Below are positions 33,943 to 44,620 of a stretch of DNA of 64,000 nucleotides, piece by piece. Source of the stretch: Protea cynaroides (Eukaryota > Streptophyta > Magnoliopsida > Proteales > Proteaceae); the NCBI GenBank assembly GCA_028583415.1, contig CM053266.1:7387217-7451216 (forward strand). The letters are read 5' to 3'. Numbering within the stretch: position 1 is the stretch's first letter; each line of letters begins with the position of its first letter. The position numbers and the translations under genes are program-made. The notes below the pieces were generated by a model. It saw nothing but the letters and a program-made list of their open reading frames with translations, did no database searches and had not been told where the DNA came from.

Positions 33943-34876
33943 ACAATTAGGGTGTTAGGTTTGCCTATATATTGTCTCTGTGTGGGAAAACCTAGGTAAG
34001 GTTTGAGCAAAGGAGAACATTTTTTCAGGTGGAGAGAAGTGTAGAGCTTTCTTGTGAATAAAGAATTCTCTGTTTCTTTGTAGTAGAGGTAAGCATTCTA
34101 AATTGAGAGTTAAACCACAGCAAATCCTATGTTTGTGTTTGCTAGATCTTCGTTTCTTTCTCTTGGTTACGTCATCATCCCTAACAAAAGCTCCTCTGAC
34201 TTCACAGCTCCCTGACTAGTTTCCTCATGATCTCTTGCGGCAGCTCACGCAACTTTGCCCCAACATCTCTTGTTCCATCTTATCACCCCATGTCATGATC
34301 CTCTCTTTAAGGGTGCAATTTTTGGACCGGAATTGTTTACCAAAATCAGATCGGATCAATTACACTGAAACTAGATGACCCTTTTGTAAATGGTTGTGTT
34401 TTGGTTTGGACTTCTAGACCTTTTTTTTAATCATTTTGGTTCGATTTTAAACCATTTAAACCGTGGTATCAAGCCGATTATACACCAATTAAGCCGTTTT
34501 AAAATGGACTGTTTAAACCATTTAATATCCTTATCAAGTTATCTTATCTCTAACTCTAAACAACTAAACTAGCTAAACACTAAACAAAGGGCTGCTAAAG
34601 CTTTAAAATGATGAAATTTTCATCATAAAGTTTATATTAAATTCCATGGGGATCATGTTTTCGTGGAACAAGCAGTTTATTTTCTTTCTGATATTAAGTT
34701 ATATAAGGTTTGTTATGTTTTTTTGGTTTTGTATTGGAAAAGTCAAATTTGTAGACTTGGCTTGATTTGGTTGCTATGTTTAGTAGCTTACTCAATTACA
34801 TTTCCAATAAGTTAGATATCATAGTTTATTGTTTTATTGGAGAAGTTATTTAAGTGCACTTTGGGGTCATCAATAT
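33943..34876. other. Unassigned flank of E5
   Basis: No gene seen. 33953-34186 starts TGTTAGG and ends CCTAACA and contains GTGAATAAAGAATTC, like a small Copia-type LTR end, but no target duplication or primer site supports this. 34310-34560 is rich in AAACCATTTAAACCG words. The last five bases (AATAT, 34872-34876) are the left target duplication of E5. Confidence 0.4.
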
Positions 34877-37224
34877 TGTCACACCCCAATTCTGAACCAA
34901 CCAGAATGGTGTGAGTGAACCGTCATTGAACCAACTGTTCACACCAGAATCTCGAATAGACCGTGTCCACTCATACAAACCATTGCACATAACCACAATC
35001 AGAGTATAATAATACAACGAAAGTTTTTAAATAAATGAACTGAGAATCTATTGATAAATTTAAATAAAATATCAAATTATTCAAAATCCAAACATAAAAT
35101 ATAATATCCTTACACCCACTTAATCCATCTGAAAAGAACTGAAAATAATTAAAACCCAATCAAAGGTACATGCAGAAAGGGCACTCGCATGAAGCGTCAT
35201 GCTTGTCCTCTCCTGCCTGCACATTCATAGCAGCAATGCCACCATAAGCCGGAGCATTCACGTAGTCGTCCACTGAGTAACCTGCATCAACATCTAAAAC
35301 AATCTATATACAAAGGGTGTGCTCACAACTTAGCTCAGTAAGACAATCAGACAGTTTCACAATATTATGCATGAGTAACAATCATTTTATGCTGTGGTCT
35401 GATTTAAGTTTGCAATGTGTTGTAGAAAGGTTTGGTGGCCCCCGTACCTCTATACACGAGTGTGTGGCACCACATAGTAGATCACACCATCACCGGCCCA
35501 CATGCACCCATTATGGAATAGAGATAGAGCTAAGGTATCCCCGTAACTCCCTTGATACCCTACCCATACCAGTACCTAAGCCCCTACTGGCCAAGGCTCG
35601 CAAACTGGGCTCGCAACTAACCAATCCTATATGTCATCAATGTAGGCTCTATCCCAGCACAGCCATCTACGGCATAGAGATAGAGCTAAGGTATCCCCGT
35701 ACCTCCCCTGATACCCTATCCGCAACTAACACACTAGGATAGAACAATACGCAGGTAGACCCTATCCCAACATAACTCCCTACGGCATTGAGATAGAGCT
35801 AAAGCATCGTGGATAAGCTAGCGTCGGCATCGGAGACCACAATGCCACATAACCATGGCCAGACCAACATTGGAGACCACCGTACCACGACCTTCCCCTG
35901 ATGCCCCACCCGTACCAAGCATGTTAAGATAGAATACTACAAAAAGTGCCAGTGTGAGGAATGATCCCAGGCCCATGCCCCACTCCACACACCAACGAAA
36001 ACAATCACATGCCTAACAATCACATCCTATCATGCATGAACAATAACAATAACTGAAAGTAAAGGATGGCATGTGAATATGCACAAACATCACATCATAT
36101 ATGTTTAGGGTTATTTACAACGATTTATTGTCCATTAATTATTAGGGTTTAGGTTAGATTCCCTTACCTGACGCTTGTTTGAAAGCTTGCTCCACGTCGC
36201 AAGATCCAAACGTAATATCACAAAGTCCTACAATATTATTAGGGTTTCATTAGAATAGGTTCTTAGGGTTTTACGTTGGTCAGAAACCAATGAGGTTACA
36301 AAAATACACTCACAGAGCTGACCGGTGGCATGTACGGGTCGCTGCTCTGTGGGGAAATCTGGCGACCAGTATGGTCAGCCGGTCTCCACAGACCAGCCCC
36401 CCGGAAGGTACCAGTGGCAACATACCGGTCACACAGGGTGCAACCGGTATAGTCGACCGGTATGTCTCCGGAAGACCATACTTTGGGTTTTTTAACTATC
36501 GTCGATCGTTCTCCATGGATTTCTAGGGTTTCTCCTATCCATTCTAAATCTGAGCTTTGAGTTAGAGTTATCTCCAACTCATTAAAGTCTAGTTTCGATT
36601 ATAATCATTCTAAAACTCGAATCTAGGGTTTGACGGCAATTTAGGGTTTAATGGCCAATTAGGGTTTTAGATCAATACCCGCTTTGTACGGTATTAATCC
36701 ACCCATACAACTATCCTAGAGTCATAGAGTAAGAAGAATGATTAAAACACTTACCGTTGACTGGTGTAAAGTGAGCGTCGTCGAACGGCAATGGCAGTAC
36801 TTCCTTCTTCTTCCTAGCTTCTTCTCCTTCTCCAACCTCTTTCTCCTCTCTAGGGTTTGTGAGAGATAATGGAAAGGATTTGAGGATGTTTAGAGGTGTT
36901 TATATAGGCTAGGATTAGGGTTTAGTAACCCTATTAGGATTAAGAAGGTTCAGGTATTAGGGTTTAGGAAAGTGGGACCCACAGAGAACCAAATTCTGGA
37001 TCTTCGTAGTCAGCTGTGCAGAGCTGACCTGTCGACCGGTACCAAGACCGGTACCATCGACCGGTCAACATAAAATGACACTTATTTGACCGTCTTTGAT
37101 CCAATTTTGTACCTGTTTGTCATCCGCTGTTTGTCATCCCCTCGTCCCATCTGGCCCTGATCGGAAGACCTGCTACGACATGAAATCAAGGTTTAGACCG
37201 GGTTTATGGAGTACGGGTCTTACA
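34877..37224 (-). repeat. 3' LTR of E5 (2348 bp)
   Basis: Minus-strand TG...CA LTR pairing with 44621-47006. TATA at 36898-36905. ACCGGTC/GACCGGT clusters lie at about 36300-36475 and 37010-37070. Three direct sub-repeats of GAGATAGAGCTAAGG lie at about 35521, 35677 and 35790. Confidence 0.93.
36898..36905 (-). promoter_or_regulatory. TATA box of E5 3' LTR
   Basis: TATATAAA on the minus strand, followed by CACCTCTAAAC. Same in the 5' LTR. Confidence 0.5.
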
Positions 37225-37293
37225 ACTCCCCCACCCTTAAAAGAAATTTCATCCCAAAATTTGCATTTAGGTTTCACAACTCCCCTACCCTTG
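37225..37293 (-). other. Doubled polypurine tract of E5
   Basis: On the minus strand AAGGGTAGGGGAGTTGTGAA (distal, 37293 downward) and AAGGGTGGGGGAGTTGTAAG (proximal, abutting the LTR) lie 54 bases apart. The distal one ends in an LTR-start look-alike. The pol stop codon lies in the distal tract. E2 has the same arrangement. Confidence 0.7.
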
Positions 37294-40200
37294 AAAGAAA
37301 TTTTGGCCTCGAAATTTGAACTTACCTTGATCGTCGAAAAGGTTAGGGTACTCCTTTCTCATCGCGCTTTCCTCCTCCCAAGTAATCTCTTCAACATCTT
37401 GGCTTTTCCAATGCACTTTCACATAATAGATATCCTTGGTTCGAATTTGCTGTACCTTTCGGCTTGAGAGCATCACAGGCACCACTTCAAATGTTAAGTC
37501 TTCAGTCAAGTCTGGGGGGTCTGCTGTCAAGATATGCGAAGGATCCCTGACATACTTCTTCAATAATGATACATGAAACACATCATGAACGCTTGACATA
37601 GATGGTGGTAGAGCCAATTGATATGCTATATTACCACGTCTGGTCAATATCTCATATGGTCCCACATACCTAGGGCATAACTTTCCCTTCTTACCAAACC
37701 TTTTCAGACCTCGCATCGGTGATATCTTCAAGAATACTTTGTCACCCACTATAAACTCCAGATCTCGACGTCGATTATCCGCATAGTGCTTCTGTCGAAC
37801 TTGAGCTGTCTTTACTCTCTCCTTGATTTGATCAATCACTCGACAAGTTTCTTTAACAAACTTTGGTCCTACAATTCTTCTTTCTCCCACCTCATTCCAT
37901 AGCAGAGGTGTACGACACTTCTTCCCATAGAGTGCTTCATATGGAGCCATTTGAATTGTAGCCTGATAGCTGTTGTTATAAGCAAACTCAATAAGTGATA
38001 GCTTCTCGTCCCAAGCTCCCTTGAAATCTAATGCACAAGCTCGGAGCATATCTTCTAAAATTTGAATAGTTCATTCTGACTGCCCGTCCGTCTGAGGGTG
38101 AAAAGTTGTACTGAACTTCAACTTTGTTCCCATAGTTTTCTGTAGTCCTTCCCAGAACTTTGATGTAAAAAGGGGATCTCTGTTGGATACTATACTCTCT
38201 GGGATGCCATGGAGTCTGACTATATTATCTACATATAGCTTGGCCAGCTTCTCCCTGGTATATTGAGGTCTGACTGCAATAAATCAAGCTATCTTGGTGA
38301 GTCGATCGACTATTACCCAAACTGCATCCACTGACCTTGGTGTCAAAGGTAGGCCAGTGACGAAATCCATAGTAATACAATCCCACTTCCATGCAGGTTC
38401 CAGTAATGGCTGTAGTAAACCTGCGGGTCTCTGCCTTTCTACTTTAACTTGTTGACAATTTAGACACTGTAATATGAAACGAGTTATATCTGCTTTCATA
38501 CCCCTCCACCAATACAACCTTCTTAAATCATGGTACATTTTGGTACTTCTTGGATGTACCGAATATGGAGTGTAATGAGCTTCAGTCATAACTCGATCTC
38601 CGATATTGCAGTCTTCACTCTCAGGTATACATAACCATCCACGATACTTGAGTACCTTGTCTGAATCTAAGGAAAAGTTAGGATTACTCGTACCCTTCTC
38701 TAAGTCTTCTTGCACTGTCTTGAGATGTGGATCCTATAGGATTGCTACCTTGACTTCATCAACTAGATCCGGTGAGATCTTCAAAGCTGCGAACATCATG
38801 GTGAACTTATGAATTAAGCCTTGCTCAACTGGATCTTCTGCAGTCTCTATTATCGCCTTCAATTGAACTTGAGGCTGCAGCACACAATGCAGCATTTGTA
38901 CTTGTCCCGGCCTCAGGTTTCGATGCCCACTTTCTGCTTAAAGCGTCAACCACAACATTTGCTTTACCCGGATGGTACTGGATGTCACAATCATAATCTT
39001 TTAATCACTCCAGCCATCTCCTTTGTCTCATATTCAGATCCTTCTAAGTGAAAAGATGGGTTAAGCTCTTGTGATCTGACTTAATTTGAAACTTTTCACC
39101 GTACAAGTAGTGTCTCCAAGTCTTCATTTCATGTATAATGGCCGCTAACTCCAAATCATGCGTAGGATAGTTCTTCTCATGCTCTTTTAACTGTCTTGAT
39201 GCATAAGCAATCACCTATTCTCCTTGCATCAATACGCACCTAATACCCAACCCTGAAGCATTCGTATATAAGGTAAACGGTACGCTTGGTTCTGGGATTG
39301 TCAAAATAGGTGCAGAGACTAGTCTTGACTTCAAAGTCTGAAAACACTTCTCGCACTCATCTGTCCATATGAATTTCTCTCCCTCCTTGGTCAATCTGGT
39401 GAGTGGAACAACGATCCTAGAGTAGTCTTCCACGAATCTTCTATAATAACCAGCCAACCCAAGGAAACTACGAATCTTCGCAACAGATTTTGGTGCTTCC
39501 CACCCTACTATAGCATTTATTTTACTTGGATCAACCTTGATACCGTCTTCAGATACTACATGGCCCAAGAAAGCCACTTCCTTCAGCCAAAACTCACACT
39601 TCTTGAACTTAGCATAAAGCTTCTCCGTTCTCAGCCGTTGTAGGGCTGCTCTTAAGTGTGTTGCATGAGCCTCTCTGTCCATTGAGTAGACCAATATGTC
39701 ATCGATGAATACGATGATCGAGGTGTCCAACATATCATGAAACACTCGATTCATCAGTTCCATGAACGACGCTGGTAAACATTAGTCAACCCGAACGACA
39801 TAACTAGAAACTCGTAATGCCCATACCTTGTCCTCAAAGCAGTCTTCGAAATATCTCCGGCCTTGATCTTCAATTGGTGATACCCCGATCAGAGATTAAT
39901 CTTCGAGAAAACCTTTGCACCCTGTAACTGATCGAATAGGTCATCGATCATAGGCAAAGGATACCGATTCTTGATCGTTAACTTGTTCAGCTCACGGTAG
40001 TAGATGCACAGCCGTACACTTTCATCTTTCTTCTTGACAAATAATACAGGTGCTCCCCAAGGTGATATGCTAGGTCGTATGAAACCCTTATCTAACAATT
40101 CTTGTAACTGGGTCTTCAACTCCTTTAACTTGGTAGGGGCCATCCTGTATGGTGCTTTAGACACCGGCGCCGAACCTGGCATGAGGTCTATCACAAACTC

Positions 40201-40757
40201 TGTAGCCCTGTCCGATTGTAGACCTGGAAGATCCTCAGGAAATACATCTGGGAATTCTCGTACCACATCTATATCCTCCATCTTTTGTGACTCCGCAGTG
40301 ATGTCGACTACAGATACTATGTACCCCACTCCCCCCATCTCTAAGCATCTCTTAGCTTTTAGGGTGGAGAGGATCAGCTTCCGCTTCTTAGGTAACTTGG
40401 TCCGAGTGAAGCTATACTCTTTTCTCTTTTTGTCTATGAGCACAAGCTTCCTTTCACCACATAATAGGATAGCGGAATGATGGCCTAGCCAATCCATTCC
40501 CAAGATGACATCAAAGTCTTCCATCTTGAGTAGTACCAGACTTGCTTCTAAGTCTCGGCCCTCAATACATATTGTACACGGCCCATAATATTCAGTCAAA
40601 GCCACTTCGACTCCTAGCGGAGAGCGAACTATCAAGCTTGGGTTCAAGTCCTTGATCGGTAACTCCATTCCCTTTCCAAAGGACATAGAAACAAAGGAGT
40701 GCGTGGCCCCAGAGTCAAAGAGTACTCTGACAGGTATACCAGCTACATTTACAATCC
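37285..40757 (-). pseudogene. pol: Pol polyprotein of E5
   Basis: Protease (DSGATHSFVS, about 40715), RT (about 40200-39660, FIDDILVYS intact), RNase H (about 39300-38940), zinc-binding (CLNCQQVK, about 38450) and integrase core (about 38400-38050), C-terminal domain (VHDVFHVSLLKKYV) and a complete chromodomain (KVHWKSQDVEEITWEEE, about 37410-37360), ending TAG at 37285. Open stretches of 303, 182, 143 and 254 codons remain. Breaks: a 1-base loss near 39776 in the RT, a TAA in RT-RNase H spacer sequence near 39215, stops in RNase H and its linker, and a stop near 38284 in the integrase core. Of all copies its C terminus is best kept. Confidence 0.88.
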
Positions 40758-40842
40758 CTAAAATTTTTTTATTGATCCTTAGTCCTACATGCTCATACAC
40801 ACAATGAAATAGTAAGCTAAATAGTAAAGGGTAGAATCATAC
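40758..40842 (-). other. Intron at the gag-pol boundary (E5)
   Basis: Donor GTATGA at 40842, GGACTAAGG as possible branch site, acceptor TTTTAG at 40758; 85 bp with stops. Gag and pol lie in different frames here and splicing at these sites joins them exactly (Thr-Gly-Ile-Val). Confidence 0.72.
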
Positions 40843-42124
40843 CAGTGACCACATCAGGTGATGCGGCTGCCTCTTCGGTGGTGACAACAAATACTTTTCC
40901 TTGCTGGGGAGGTTGTTTCCTAGGTAGAGTGCAGGTCCTTGCAACATGTCCCACTTGCTGACAGTTGAAACATTTAATGTTCGGGTTGTGTCCAGTGAAC
41001 TGTCGCACAGGTGGTGTCGTATTGTTTCTTGTAGGCCCTGTAGTGTACTGAGCCCTGTACGGGCGGAAAGGTCTATTGTTACCGCTACCTGAACTCTCAA
41101 TAGCGGGTCTCTTCACTCCCCTGTTCTGAGCGAAGTAGCTGTCCCTCTGACTGGATTCTATAACTCTCGCAACCTATACAACCTCATTATAAATTTTCTT
41201 GTCCAGCCCCAATATGTGCTCTCTGATGCTTCCACGCAGTCCCATGGTGAACCTACGTGTCTTGGTCTCTTCCTCTTGCATACTTGCTGGTGCGAAGAAA
41301 AATAATTCTTCATACCTCTGCTGGTAAGCATCCATAGTCGATTGAGACTGTTGTAGATTAAGGAACTCCTTCTCCATTTGATCTCTGAAACTCTTCGGAA
41401 AATATTTATCGAAGAAGGCAACCTTGAACACTTCCCAATCCACCTGTGTATGCTTTGTCTCCAGATATGCCCGTGTAGAATTCCACCAAGCATTCGCATC
41501 TTCCTTCAGCATATGAGTGGCAAACAGAACCTTCTCCTCCTCTGTACAAGTCATCAGGCAAAAATTCTTCTCCATTTTTGTAACCCACTGTGCTGGCCTC
41601 AATGGTTTCCCGGTCTTACACGTGAATGAATAAGGCTTCAACTTTAAAAATGTGTCCACCGCCCGACTCAGATTGTGCTGTCCCTATGTATTCATCCCGT
41701 ACCATTGTAGTGGATACGGATAGGCTCCCTGATAAGCAGAAGACGATAGAAACTGGTGCGGTGGTGGTACATTCTGTGCTTGGCCCATCGGCCCTGGACT
41801 ACCATGCATCGACAGTGTAGTATTATTCCCTCCAGACCCAGGCATACCTTCGGTGGAAACATGGCCCGGTGGCCAGAACATCTTTAACATCTCGCTCAGG
41901 AATGCTTTCTGCTGAGCTTCCATTTGATATACCAGATTGGTCACAATAATCTCAGAGTTCGTGTGAGGAGGGCCAGGAAAATTTGTCGGTACCCTTGGAA
42001 CCTGTTCTTCCTCAACTACTGGGCTTGGCTCTCTAACATTGCCTGGTTCTACATGTTCTTCTTCCTCGTGGCGCACCCTAGCCTGGTGACGCTTTCGGCC
42101 CCTATGACCGTTTTCGCCTACCAT
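40843..42124 (-). pseudogene. gag: Gag of E5
   Basis: Start at ATG 42124 (MVGENGHRGRKRHQ). A basic then acidic N terminus, a Pro/Gly/Ser-rich stretch, the Retrotrans_gag domain (about 41600-41200; AQWVTKMEKNF, KYFPKSF) and an intact CCHC knuckle (CFNCQQVGHVARTC, about 40965). All parts are in one frame. Only two stops interrupt it: 41684-41686 (after GMNT) and 41174-41176 (CAG to TAG after NEVV). The last base before the donor is the first base of the Gly codon completed by the pol exon. Confidence 0.86.
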
Positions 42125-42282
42125 CTAAGACTATTCTGTTTGGATCTGAGAAGAAGACATAACACATGAGAACAATAATAGTGGTGTTAGTTTTGAACAA
42201 TATAAGGCAAAACAGTCGAAAAGTAGAAATTTAACTCGCAAAATTTTTAAAATTTTTCAGAATTTTTCTGGCCTTTCTATAG

Positions 42283-42415
42283 CTGACCGATCGCAACATA
42301 CCGGTCGCTACTCTGTAGAAATTAAAGCGACCGGTATAGTCGACCGGTCAGAATTTTCATTCTGACCGAGACATAGTGGTCGCAGCCCCTATGGGGTACT
42401 GGTTGACCGGTATGC
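42283..42415. promoter_or_regulatory. ACCGGTCG/GACCGGT motif cluster, divergent region (E5)
   Basis: Words such as CATACCGGTCGC, GCGACCGGTATAG and TCGACCGGTC lie between gag and the antisense-ORF exon. The E5 LTRs hold the same words in two clusters each. The word differs from that of E1, E3 and E7. Confidence 0.55.
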
Positions 42416-42576
42416 CCAGAAAGGGCTTAAAATCCCAAAAAAGTGAGATTTTTCTCACTTTTTCTCTCTTCCTTCTCTCCGGTGGCGATTCCTCTCTGGC
42501 TCCTGAGTTGCTACAGTCCGGCCGGTGACCTTAGATGCCATTTTCTTCCGTTCCAGACTTAGAACATCGCCTCCAG

Positions 42577-43018
42577 GTAAGTTTCTTCCCTCTCTATCGA
42601 ACTTTTACATAGTTTTCATATCGTCTTTACCTAAAATTTTCTATTTTTCTTTGATTGGAAGATTCTAACCGTAGGAACTTCTTTCCTTCGGCTTAGAAAG
42701 GGTTTAGAGACCCCCAAGAGCAAAATCCCTCAATCAATTTGGACTTTCACCGAATGGTTTTCATAAAAATCAAATTTTTCTAGTTTTTAACCTAGGTTTT
42801 GTAAAATTTTTGAATTTTCTTGAATTTTTCTTAATTTCTCAAATCTTTTGCTTGAATTGCATATGATTGGTTTGCTTGAAGTGTGCGGGGGTTACGTAAG
42901 TCCTCCTACCCAAGTTTTGGGTGAGTTCGAGGCTTTTTCCCAATTTACTGTCGTTATGCTGTCGAATTTTCGAAGATTCTTAACATTTTTTTCTTCTTGT
43001 TTTCTTTATGTTTTGCAG
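42577..43018 (+). other. 5' intron of the antisense ORF (E5)
   Basis: Donor CAG|GTAAGT (perfect consensus) at 42577, T-rich tract and TTTTGCAG acceptor at 43018; 442 bp, 5 bases before ATG 43024. GAGTTGCTACAGT lies at about 42505 in the upstream exon. Confidence 0.7.
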
Positions 43019-43023
43019 TTTAA

Positions 43024-44294
43024 ATGGCTCCCCGAAGAGGTCTTGGCAAGCATTCCTATGGCTTGGGCATGCGCGCTCCTCATCCACCAGTTCCACAGCT
43101 CGATGAGCAGTGGTTCTATTCTGAGGCGGCACAAGCCCATTTCCCTTGGTTCGATAGCAAGAACATAGAGTCTGGGCGGCAGGTCAACTTGGAGCAGTTG
43201 CACAGGTTTGATGTGCAAGAGGCTTTCGACATGCTTGGGTGGGTTCCTGTCATTACTTACACTGAGACCACTCGCCCCAATCTGGTCAAACACTTCTACG
43301 CCAACCTGGAGCTTCATGGGGATGTCAACGATCCAAATCAGGGTAGGGACTTGCGCATCTCCAACTTCATCAAGGGCATCCACATCTCCTTCGATACTCA
43401 TCAGTTGGCTGACCTGCTAGGGGTCCGCAATGATGGAGATCTAGTGTACTGCCCTCCAAAAGTGAAGGGTTACCTGAGCGAGGATCTACGCCGAGAGATA
43501 CCGGAGCAGATACTAAATCCTGGGGCTCCTATGAAGGCTGCTAGTCTGAAGCCCCTGGCTCGAGTTTGTAGATGCATCATCCAGCACAACATTGTGCCCT
43601 AGAGCGGCCACTACAGTGAGTTATCTCAGCTCACTCAGTACATCACCTACTGCATCTGCATAGGGGAGCGGGTCTCTCTCCCTTACCTCATCATTCGGAC
43701 TATGCATCGGGCGACTCTGGCCGATCAGGTCAGTAACCTTCCATATGGTCGTCTCATCACTACTCTTCTGCGGCGCCTACGAGTGAGCATGAGAGGCGAG
43801 GTGGCTGTTGAGGATACTATGACTTCAGACATCGACTGGGATGCCATTCTTAGGATGCAGATGGATAATATGCCTGTTAGTGATGATGAGCTGGAGGCTC
43901 GCCCTCGCCCACTTAAGAGGGTAGCAGCCGCGGCAACAGCAGTAGCAGCAGCCAATGTGGCACATGCAGCAGAGGCTGAGAGTGATGATGGGGATGACGA
44001 TGATAGGGGAGAGGATGTATCAGTGGAAGCTTCCCAGCCTATACCTACAGCACCACAGCCTACATCTACAACTGGACCGTCTCATCCCCCTCCAGACCCA
44101 GTGTTGAGCATGTTCACGAAGATCAAGGATACCCAGAGGATCATCCTAGAGTCTCAGGAGAGATGGGTCAGGAGTTGGGACGTCTGGCTCGTAGTCTACG
44201 GGTCACACAGGACCAGGTAAACTGGCTTAGGGTCGCTTACGAGTGAGATTATGACATAGCGAACCCTATTCCTTCAAGGCCCCCTACCCCATGA
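43024..44294 (+). pseudogene. Antisense ORF of E5
   Basis: PF20167-like protein starting MAPRRGLGKHSYG. GWVPVI, RPNLVKHFYANLEL, ISNFIKGIHISFD and LADLLGV lie in the first 140 residues. The domain continues to about residue 300, then an Ala-rich stretch, an acidic stretch (SDDGDDDD), a Pro/Ser/Thr linker and a short coiled coil. Only two lesions are seen: TAG at 43600-43602 (CAG to TAG) and one frameshift near 44164; in the other frame the tail ends TGA 44292-44294. The coiled coil is shorter than in E1 and E7. Least damaged complete copy. Confidence 0.78.
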
Positions 44295-44333
44295 TTTTTT
44301 CTTTTATTTTCTCTTTCTTGACTGCTTATGTAA

Positions 44334-44368
44334 CATGGGTAACTGTCCGGTTTGTGGACTGTACCCTG
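44334..44368. other. Conserved leader hairpin with compensatory changes (E5)
   Basis: GGGTA pairs with TACCC where other copies have GAGTA with TACTC: an A-T pair replaced by G-C on both sides. The inner GTCC/GGAC stem and TTTGT loop are kept. Confidence 0.65.
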
Positions 44369-44605
44369 TAGTACTATTACATTTGATACTCTCTTTTCTG
44401 TTTAATGACAGTTTTATGGTTTTCCTAACTAGTGCATGAGTATCATTAAATTCCATATTTAACATAGTATATTATGCTCTTTTTTAATCAGTATCAGGTA
44501 TCAAACAATGCTTAGGGTGTGTTTGTATTAAAAAAAATTTAAATTTTCCTAACTCAGTTCATCGACTTAGTTAAGTGCAATATGGTCTATTGGACAGAGC
44601 CTAAG

Positions 44606-44617
44606 AGCTCTGATACC
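44606..44617 (-). other. Primer binding site, tRNA-iMet (E5)
   Basis: TGGTATCAGAGC on the minus strand, 3 bases from the 5' LTR end. Confidence 0.92.
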
Positions 44618-44620
44618 AAG

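Noticed and set aside
33953..34186. Possible Copia solo LTR (TGTTAGG...CCTAACA)
   Set aside because: No target duplication (TAGGG against AAAGC), no primer site, no partner. Mentioned only as a possibility.
34310..34560. AAACCG-rich stretch as a hAT-type MITE
   Set aside because: No clear terminal inverted repeats or 8-bp duplication found.
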